Assembly (NCBI GenBank): GCA_030064795.1 | Contig: JASJEI010000515.1 | Location: forward strand, 1 to 5,159 | From: Pleurocapsa sp. MO_226.B13 | GTDB taxonomy: Bacteria; Cyanobacteriota; Cyanobacteriia; Cyanobacteriales; Xenococcaceae | Length of the DNA stretch: 5,159 nt | Direction: 5' to 3' | Part shown: piece by piece, positions 1 to 5,159 of the stretch | Layout: every line of letters starts with the position of its first letter | Position numbering within the stretch: the first letter of the stretch is position 1 | Notes under the pieces: generated by a model | The model's database searches: none | The model's input: the letters and a program-made list of their open reading frames with translations, nothing else | Told to the model about the DNA's origin: nothing | Made by a program: the position numbers and the translations under genes

Positions 1-420
1 CGACGTACCACTATGCCAGTTTATCGCGTCACGGAAGGCATGGAGTTAGAGCCCAATTCAGTTTACTTAATTCCCCCTGGGCAAAATCTGGCATTAGAAA
101 AAAATATCTTACGTTTAGAAAACCGCAAAAAAGATAAAAACCAAAAGCACGAACTCAATTTTCCCATCGATTTATTTTTTACTTCGCTAGCCAAAAACTA
201 TGGAGAGCAGTCCATCGGGGTGATTTTATCAGGTTCGGGTAGCGATGGAACTCGTGGCTTAAAAGCGATCAATGAAGCTGGTGGAGTAGCCTTGGTTCAA
301 GACCCCAAAACCGCAGAGTTTGACGGAATGCCCGTTAGCGCGATCGCCACAGGAGTGGTTAATCAAATTCTACCTCCTAGAGAACTATCACAGCTAATTT
401 ATCAATGTGTTGTTGCGCCC
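1..420 (+). other. CheB-type protein-glutamate methylesterase domain, N-terminally truncated by the window
   Basis: Residues 1-140 match the C-terminal three quarters of a CheB catalytic domain. The opening stretch [10 protein letters not shown], then a Gly-Met-Glu-Leu-Glu-Pro-Asn run and VYLIPPG, is the region just after the catalytic His in CheB/CheR fusions. The catalytic Asp is most likely Asp82 in [12 protein letters not shown] (residues 76-87), matching the GMGxDG motif of stand-alone CheB with Ser in place of Met. [12 protein letters not shown] (100-111) is the conserved following segment. The catalytic Ser and His should lie just upstream and cannot be checked here. Family role: hydrolysis of glutamyl methyl esters, and in some members glutamine deamidation, on chemoreceptors. 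No regulatory receiver can be seen ahead of it because the window begins too late. Confidence 0.92.
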
Positions 421-3400
421 GTAAATATCCTCGAAACTGCATCGAGCCAAAATCATCTAATTAGTTCTGCCAATTTAAGCTCAATTTCTAAGCTTTTACT
501 AGAGGAAGAAGGATTAGACTTTTCCCAATATAAATCCAGTACCATTTCCAGACGGATTCATCGTCGCTGTCTAATTCATAATACTGAAAGTATTGATAGT
601 TATATCAAACTGCTTAGGGATTCGAGTGATGAAAGGCAAATTCTCTGTTCGGATTTACTGATTAACGTCACTCATTTTTTCCGCGATTATCCAGCTTGGC
701 AAAATCTAGAGAATAATATTCTGCCTAGATTAATCGAACAAAGCAAAGCAGGAACAGAATTAAGATTTTGGATTACGGCTTGTTCTACAGGAGAAGAAGC
801 CTATTCTTTAGCAATTTTAGTCCACGAAGCTCTACAAGATTCGGGCAAGAATATCCGAGTCAAGATTTTTGCCACAGATATAGATCGGATGGCATTAGAA
901 AAAGCATCTCAGGGGATTTATCCCTCTTCTATCGCCACAGATATTAGTCAAGAACGTTTGCAGAGATATTTTGTGGCTAAAGATAACTCGTATCAAATAA
1001 TGCGGAAGATTAGAGAGATGTTGATCTTTTCGCCCCATGACTTAACTAAAGATGCTGGCTTTACCCGCATCAACTTAGTCACCTGTCGCAATGTCCTAAT
1101 CTACATGAAACCTGATTTGCAATATCAGGTATTACGCAATCTGCATTTTTCTCTAGTTTCTAAGGGCATTTTATTTTTAGGGGAGGCGGAGACATTAGGG
1201 GAATTTGAATCGGAATTTGAAGCTTTAGATAAAAAATGGAAGTTTTTTCAGAAGCGGAGAGATATCATACTGCCCCTTGCTTTAAGATCTACTCCCAAAA
1301 TCAGTAAACATGCTTCCTTGCGTTTTAGCCCAACCCAGGACAGAGTTAAATTTGAGTCAATTTTAGAGCAGTGTTTAGAGCGATTATCTGACGAATCAGA
1401 TTCCATTATTTTAATGATTGCTAAGGATTATCATTTGCTCCACGTTAGCGGAAATTCAGGCAAAATATTTAAAGCTCCTGGGGGCAAAATAACGACAGAA
1501 GTCATTAAGATGGTAGTCCCTCCCCTACAGCTACCTTTAAATACGGCTTTACATCGAGCCAAACAGAAAGAAACGTCAGTTTTATATCAGGGTATCAAAA
1601 TAGAAAATCGAGGAGAAGTACTAGACGTTAGTTTGGAAGTGATTCCTCCTAAAAGCGATCGCCAACATGGTGATTTTTTTGTAGTTAGAATTCAACAAAA
1701 AATAGCTGCTGAACCTCTGAAAATTCCTGAAGTAGAGAATTTTGAACTGGGTAGCGAAGCCTCTCGACGCATTTTGGAATTGGAAAATGAACTACAGCAA
1801 ACCAGAGAAAATCTTCAAGCATTAGTTGAAGAGTTAGAAACGACCAACGAAGAACAACAGGCTTCTAATGAGGAGTTAACCGCTTCTAATGAAGAACTCC
1901 AAAGCACCAACGAAGAATTGCATTCAGTCAATGAAGAGTTACACACTGTCAATATTGAATATCAGTCAAAAATTAACGAACTCACTCAACTTAATGATGA
2001 CGTTGATAACCTACTCCAAAGTACGAAAATTGGTGTAATTTTTCTCGATGCCGACCTTAGAATACGCAAATTTACGCCTGACGCTACCACGGTGATCGCC
2101 CTACGTCAATCGGATTTAGACCGTCCTTTAGCAGAGCTTAATTGGAAATTTGAATGTCCTAATTTATTAGAGCTGTTACATGAGGTCTTAGCCACCAAAA
2201 AACCAAAAGAATTAGAGGTCAAACTCAACCAAACAGAAAACTATTTATTAATGCAGATTCATCTCTATCAAACTGAATATAAAGATAGTGAGGGATTAGT
2301 AATTAACTTCATCAAAATAGATGAAATCAAGCAAGCTCAACAAAAATTAGAGCGAGAAGTAATTGCCCGCAAACGCTCTGAAGAACAGTTAAGAGTCAAT
2401 CAAGAACAATTAATCATTACTCAAGAGCGAGTAGAAAATATTTTTAGTTCCCTCGAAGATGCTGTATGGTCATTCGATCTTCCCGAAAAGAGATTAGGCT
2501 ATCTCAACGATTCATTTGAGAAAATCTATAGCAGAACCAAGAAAGAATTCTTGGCTAATTCAAATCTTTGGTTGGAGGTAATTCATCCAGAAGATAAAAG
2601 TATGGTGGAAGAAGCCCATCGATCGATTAAACAACAAGAAAAGCTCGATATTGAGTATCGTATTCTGCACCCTGATGGCTCAATTTGTTGGGTGAGAGAT
2701 CGCAGTAAGGTGATCTGTGACGATGATGGTACTGCCATTCGCCAAGATTTTGTCATCAGCGACCTAACAGAGAAGAGAAAAGCACAGCAAGCTTTAAAAG
2801 AGAGAGAGCAGAGTTTTCAGGCGATCTTCAATTCAACGTATCAGATGATGGGGGTTCTAAATCCAGAGGGCATCTTACTCGAAGCCAATCAAACTGCTTT
2901 AGCTTTTGGCGGATTGACCCCAGAGAATGTCATCAATCGCCCCTTCTGGGAAGCTAAATGGTGGACTAGATCTGAGGCTGCTCAGGAGCAATTAAAAAAA
3001 GCGATCGCCCGCGCAGCAAAGGGTAAATTTGTCCGTTATGAGGTGGATGTATTGGGTGCGTCCGATCGAGTTACAACTATTGACTTTTCCCTCAAACCAG
3101 TCATGGACGAAACAGGACGAGTCATTCAACTAATTCCCGAAGGTAGAGACATTAGCGAACTCAAACAAGCTAGGGAAAAATTACTGCAAAGCAATCTGAT
3201 ACTAGAACAGCGAGTAGCCGAGCGTACTCAATCTCTGGCTCAATTTAGCGCTCGTCTACAGCGGTTACATCGTTTGGCAATATTCAAATACGAGAATCTA
3301 AAAGATTTATTGACTGATTATCTCCAAGCTGGATGTAATATGCTCAATCTCTCTACGGGTATTATCAGCGAGATCGATGACTATATTTATAAGATTGTGG

Positions 3401-5159
3401 CAGTAGAAACTCCTCTAGATTTAAAGGTGGGTTATGAAGTAAGTTGTCAAGAGCCGTACTGTACTGAGGTGATAAATCCTCTATCTACAACTACTTTTAA
3501 TCGGATGGCAGACATAGAATCAATGAAAAACCATCCTATTTATCTCAGTCTCAAGTTTGAGTCTTTTATCAGTACGCCCATCTTTGTTGATGACAATCTC
3601 TACGGCACATTAAACTTTTCCGATACTACCCCCAGAGATTCAGGATTTTCCCCCGAAGAAATCAAAATTGTCGAGTTAATGGCAAGAGACATTGGCAATT
3701 CCATTAGTTCAATGCGATCGAAGGAAACGATTAAAAAAAGCGAACTACTTTTCCGTAGTACTTTTGAACAGGCAGCAGTCGGGATAGCTCATGTTTCTCT
3801 TCAAGGAAAGTTACTCAAAGTAAATCAGCGTTTATGCGAGATCTTGGGCTATGAAAACCAGGTTTTGTTAAAGACAACATTTCAAGCAATTACCCATCCT
3901 GAAGACTTAAATACGGATATCCAGTACGTCAGGCAGATGTTAGCTGGAGAAATTAGCAATTATTCCCTGGAAAAACGCTACATCAAAAGCGATCGCTCCC
4001 TAGTCTGGGCAAATCTTACGGTTTCTCTCGTGAAAGACGATTTGGGACAGCCAAGTTATTTTATTTCCGTCATTGAAGATATTACCAATCGCAAAAAGAT
4101 AGAAATAGACCTCGTACAAAGTCGCATCAAGCTCGAACAAACTCATAAGCTCGAACTAGCTAATCAGGCTAAAGATAACTTTATCGCCCACATGAGTCAC
4201 GAACTTCGCACTCCCTTAAATAGCGTGATTGGCTTCAGCCACCTACTCAAAAAAGATTCTAGTTTAACTCAAAAGCAACTTGAATTGGTTAACATCGTCC
4301 ATCAATCGGGACAACATTTACTGACTCTCATCAACGACGTCTTAGACTTATCCAAGTTAAATGCCGATAAGCTAAAGATAAATTACCGTGACTTGAATTT
4401 AGCCCAATTTCTAAACGACATAGCCACTATTTTTGAGACTCGCGCCCAAGATAAAAGCTTGGATTTTCTAATTCACATATCAGACGATATTCCCGCAGTA
4501 GTTAGCACAGATGAAACCAGATTGCGACAGGTGTTATTTAATTTATTGAGCAATGCAGTGAAGTTTACCTCCGCTGGTACTGTTACCTTTTCAGTTAGCT
4601 GTATTACAGTAACTCCTAGCTCTGATTCTAATGTTAAGACAATCCGCTTTTTAGTAGAGGATACAGGAAAAGGCATTCCCGAAAATCAATACGATACTGT
4701 CTTTGCCAACTTTGGACAGCTAGACCAAAATGACAACGATGAGTCAGGAACGGGGTTGGGCTTGCCAATTTGTCAGAAGATACTCAATCTAATGGATAGC
4801 GAGCTATATTTAGACAGCAAAATAGGTCAAGGCAGTCGCTTTTGGTTCGATTTGGACTTAAAAGAAGTATCGAGCCATGCCTTACCAATAGAAATAAGTT
4901 CTAAGAGGGAAATAGCCCGTACATTAGCTACACCCTGTAAGGTTTTAGTAGTTGATGACAATGCCGAAAATAGAGCATTGTTACTTGAATATCTCCAAGC
5001 TTTAGGATTTACTTTAAAAGAAGCTAGAGATGGTCGAGAGGGAATTGCGATCGCTCTTGAGTTTCAGCCAGATGTCATTTTAGTAGATTTAATGATGCCT
5101 GTAATGAATGGCAAGGAAATGATTGAAACTATTCAACAAGACCGCCAGTTAGAAGATAC
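1..5159 (+). CDS. CheB-CheR-multi-PAS-GAF hybrid sensor histidine kinase, partial at both ends
   Basis: Frame 1 is open from the first to the last base: 1719 codons and two extra bases without a stop, so start and end both lie outside the window. Domains in order are CheB (partial), CheR, a divergent PAS, a heptad coiled coil, three PAS domains, GAF, PAS, HisKA, HATPase_c and a partial receiver. Visible catalytic landmarks are the CheB Asp82, the CheR SAM loop at 260-271, the kinase His1400, the N box Asn1514/Asn1518, the G1 box Asp1554 and the receiver Asp1696. I saw no transmembrane segment, so the visible part should be cytoplasmic. The protein should autophosphorylate on His and relay to its own receiver, while carrying glutamate methylesterase and methyltransferase modules of chemotaxis adaptation. 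Internal ATGs such as the one at base 13 are not starts, because CheB homology is already under way at residue 1. The family is known; ligand, methylation substrate and output are unknown. Confidence 0.96.
340..347. repeat. HIP1 palindrome GCGATCGC
   Basis: Perfect octamer, read in frame as Ala-Ile-Ala in the CheB domain. HIP1 is an abundant interspersed octamer of many cyanobacterial genomes. Confidence 0.9.
481..1260 (+). other. CheR-type SAM-dependent protein-glutamate methyltransferase domain
   Basis: Residues about 161-215 form the helical CheR N-terminal subdomain, with the basic patch [13 protein letters not shown] (177-189). Residues about 216-420 form the Rossmann methyltransferase core. 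Landmarks are [11 protein letters not shown] (223-233), the SAM-binding loop [16 protein letters not shown] (257-272), the acidic strand end FATDID (290-295), and the late motif [12 protein letters not shown] (358-369). The domain ends near residue 420 after GEAETLGEF. All major motifs appear intact, so activity is expected. Family role: transfer of methyl from S-adenosylmethionine to glutamate side chains of chemoreceptors. It follows the CheB part after a spacer of about 20 residues, the usual order in CheB/CheR fusions. Confidence 0.95.
1339..1701 (+). other. Divergent PAS-like domain following CheR
   Basis: Residues about 447-567 follow CheR directly and resemble the PAS-like fold usually found there in CheB/CheR fusion proteins: a leading helix ([12 protein letters not shown]), a strand [15 protein letters not shown] like a PAS first strand, and a final strand pair ending FFVVRIQ (559/560-565). 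A HIP1 palindrome encodes Ser-Asp-Arg within it. No cofactor-binding residue is evident. The assignment rests on position and predicted strand pattern and is less certain than the later PAS domains. Confidence 0.6.
1655..1662. repeat. HIP1 palindrome GCGATCGC
   Basis: Perfect octamer, read as part of Ser-Asp-Arg in the PAS-like domain after CheR, in a loop-like region next to KSDRQHGD. Confidence 0.9.
1747..1980 (+). other. Long coiled-coil signalling helix with Asn-Glu-Glu-Leu heptads
   Basis: Residues about 583-660 contain no proline or glycine after the first few positions and are rich in Glu, Gln, Asn and Leu, as expected of a coiled coil. Within it the tetrad N-E-E-L or a close variant starts at 616, 623, 630, 637, 644 and 651, exactly every seven residues, preceded by V-E-E-L at 609-612. 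With Leu at heptad position d, Asn falls at position a. This helix joins the CheB/CheR/PAS half to the PAS/GAF/kinase half and probably drives dimerisation and carries the signal between them (inference). A similar Asn/Glu/Leu heptad segment is typical of CheB/CheR/PAS fusion proteins. Confidence 0.88.
1825..1962 (+). repeat. Imperfect 21-bp periodic coding repeat (heptad-encoding)
   Basis: The DNA shows a 21-base periodicity because it encodes the seven-residue repeat of the coiled coil. The recurring core is aat/aac followed by two gaa/gag codons and a leucine codon. Successive units use different synonymous codons (for example aatgaggagtta, aatgaagaactc, aacgaagaattg, aatgaagagtta), so this is an old, protein-constrained repeat rather than a recent slippage array. 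Confidence 0.8.
1996..2328 (+). other. PAS domain of the CheB/CheR-fusion type
   Basis: Residues about 666-776 begin with [18 protein letters not shown] (666-683), followed by a [10 protein letters not shown] strand-turn (686-695) and a Gly-to-Arg-Pro-Leu-like stretch DLDRPLAEL. This is the distinctive PAS variant that follows the Asn/Glu coiled coil in CheB/CheR fusion proteins. It ends near [12 protein letters not shown], after which a charged helix (about 776-808, [18 protein letters not shown] and onward) links to the next PAS. No ligand is inferable. Confidence 0.8.
2422..2775 (+). other. PAS/PAC domain (PAS_3-like)
   Basis: Residues about 808-925. A helix [18 protein letters not shown] opens the PAS fold. 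The segment [13 protein letters not shown] is the characteristic Trp...HPED element, and [19 protein letters not shown] is the classic PAC strand pair of the PAS_3 subclass. The domain closes with [16 protein letters not shown], the usual Asp-Leu/Ile-Thr-Glu-Arg/Lys-Lys junction to a linker helix. Such domains bind small ligands or mediate dimerisation; nothing here identifies a flavin or haem site. Confidence 0.9.
2806..3159 (+). other. PAS domain with Trp-rich F-alpha region
   Basis: Residues about 936-1053. It opens with [19 protein letters not shown], continues with [10 protein letters not shown] (958-967), and has the aromatic stretch [12 protein letters not shown] (981-992). It ends with a strand pair through [14 protein letters not shown] and then [13 protein letters not shown] (1045-1057). 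The FW/WW plus PEGRDI signature marks a PAS subtype common in multi-domain bacterial sensor kinases, including cyanobacterial ones. Its ligand is not known to me. Confidence 0.85.
3001..3008. repeat. HIP1 palindrome GCGATCGC
   Basis: Perfect octamer, read as Ala-Ile-Ala in a helix of the Trp-rich PAS domain. Confidence 0.9.
3160..3285 (+). other. Coiled linker helix between PAS and GAF
   Basis: Residues about 1054-1095, beginning [12 protein letters not shown] and including [15 protein letters not shown] (1068-1082), form a charged amphipathic helix without proline or glycine. The R-V-A-E-R-T element is common in linkers of bacterial sensor kinases. It probably continues the dimer axis between the PAS and GAF sensors. 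Confidence 0.7.
3286..3723 (+). other. GAF sensor domain
   Basis: Residues about 1096-1241. The core is [23 protein letters not shown], then strand KIVAVETPL, then [11 protein letters not shown] (1148-1158), [22 protein letters not shown] (1188-1209) and the closing helix [20 protein letters not shown]. The PI-x-V...YGTLNF and GFSPEE elements are standard GAF landmarks. There is no Cys-His pair at the bilin position, so it does not look like a phytochrome-type or cyanobacteriochrome chromophore domain. Cys1149 and Cys1154 sit close together near the presumed ligand pocket. The ligand is unknown. Confidence 0.88.
3739..4098 (+). other. Kinase-proximal PAS/PAC domain
   Basis: Residues about 1247-1366. 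It opens with [22 protein letters not shown], a canonical PAS start, followed by [15 protein letters not shown] (1271-1285) and [10 protein letters not shown], the HPED/HPDD element. The PAC half has [24 protein letters not shown] and ends [13 protein letters not shown] (1353-1365). A short helix (about 1366-1390) then runs into the HisKA domain, so this PAS is placed to control the kinase directly. A HIP1 palindrome encodes the Ser-Asp-Arg of its PAC loop. Confidence 0.92.
3989..3996. repeat. HIP1 palindrome GCGATCGC
   Basis: Perfect octamer, read as part of Ser-Asp-Arg in the loop between PAC strands of the kinase-proximal PAS domain, where relatives usually have Asp-Gly. Confidence 0.9.
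4171..4371 (+). other. HisKA dimerisation and phosphotransfer domain
   Basis: Residues about 1391-1457. The H box reads [20 protein letters not shown] (1394-1413). His1400, in S-H-E-L-R-T-P-L, is the expected phospho-acceptor, followed by the usual Glu. The second helix, [19 protein letters not shown], carries the typical NDVLDLSKL motif. It is a class of HisKA found in hybrid kinases, expected to dimerise as a four-helix bundle and autophosphorylate using ATP bound by the next domain. Confidence 0.96.
4495..4860 (+). other. HATPase_c ATP-binding catalytic domain
   Basis: Residues about 1499-1620. The N box is [20 protein letters not shown] (1504-1523) with Asn1514 and Asn1518. The G1/D box is VEDTGKGIP (1552-1560) with Asp1554. 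The F box is reduced to [10 protein letters not shown] (1567-1576). The G2 box is [13 protein letters not shown] (1583-1595) and the closing element is [10 protein letters not shown]. All ATP-binding boxes are present, so the kinase should be active. One small departure is MDSEL where many relatives have Met-Gly-Gly before the last strands. The short lid (NDNDES) is acidic. Confidence 0.95.
4936..5159 (+). other. Receiver (REC) domain, truncated by the window end
   Basis: Residues 1646-1719. [15 protein letters not shown] has the acidic pair Asp1652/Asp1653 that binds Mg2+. [15 protein letters not shown] (1693-1707) carries the phospho-acceptor Asp1696 and the MMPVMNG loop. The conserved Thr/Ser and Lys of the later strands lie beyond the window. 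It is joined to the kinase core by about 25 residues, as in hybrid histidine kinases, and should accept phosphate from His1400. Whether a second receiver or an Hpt domain follows cannot be seen. Confidence 0.94.
5047..5054. repeat. HIP1 palindrome GCGATCGC
   Basis: Perfect octamer, read as Ala-Ile-Ala in a helix of the receiver domain. Confidence 0.9.

Noticed and set aside
13..42. In-frame ATG codons near the window start (bases 13 and 40) as possible gene starts
   Set aside because: Conserved CheB sequence is already present at residues 1-12, and the catalytic Ser and His expected of CheB lie further upstream. The true start is outside the window.
1825..1962. 21-bp periodic DNA as a CRISPR, iteron or mobile repeat
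   Set aside because: Units are contiguous, in frame, divergent in DNA and explained by the coiled-coil heptads; there are no spacers and no flanking intergenic DNA.
3286..3723. GAF domain as a bilin-binding phytochrome or cyanobacteriochrome module
   Set aside because: No Cys-His chromophore attachment pair or Asp-x-Cys-Phe motif is seen; the sequence fits a general GAF sensor.
4473..4676. Minus-strand open frame of 67 codons
   Set aside because: It lies wholly opposite the HATPase_c domain, whose N and G1 boxes are clearly encoded on the plus strand. The predicted peptide has no recognisable motif, so it is a shadow frame.
1..5159. Membrane-anchored sensor
   Set aside because: No stretch of about 18 or more hydrophobic residues was found in the translated frame; the strongest hydrophobic runs are short strands within folded domains. 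An anchor upstream of the window cannot be excluded.

Overview
The window holds one uninterrupted plus-strand reading frame (frame 1, 1719 complete codons plus two bases, no stop). It begins and ends inside the same gene, so neither the start codon nor the stop codon is present. No intergenic DNA, RNA gene, promoter, terminator, mobile element or CRISPR array was seen. Residue numbers below count from the first codon of the window, so residue n begins at base 3n-2.

The encoded protein is a very large, apparently soluble hybrid sensor kinase fused to both enzymes of chemotaxis adaptation. The order is: C-terminal part of a CheB methylesterase domain (about 1-140); CheR methyltransferase (about 161-420); a divergent PAS-like domain (about 447-567); a long coiled coil with a strict seven-residue Asn-Glu-Glu-Leu repeat (about 583-660); PAS (666-776); PAS (808-925); PAS (936-1053); a coiled linker; GAF (1096-1241); PAS (1247-1366); HisKA with phospho-acceptor His1400; HATPase_c with N, G1, F and G2 boxes; and the first two thirds of a receiver domain with phospho-acceptor Asp1696, cut by the window end.

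The organism is most probably a cyanobacterium. The palindrome GCGATCGC (HIP1), abundant in many cyanobacterial genomes, occurs five times in 5.2 kb of fairly AT-rich coding sequence. A multi-PAS/GAF hybrid kinase also fits that phylum. I cannot name a genus from this window.

Likely working model (inference): the PAS and GAF modules sense soluble or cofactor-borne signals and control autophosphorylation at His1400. The phosphate passes to Asp1696 and perhaps onward to an unseen partner. The CheB and CheR halves would add and remove glutamyl methyl groups on an unknown substrate, possibly a chemoreceptor or the protein itself. The CheB/CheR/PAS/kinase fusion is a known family, so the window is not an undescribed system as a whole. 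The Asn-ladder coiled coil and the unknown methylation substrate deserve the closest look.
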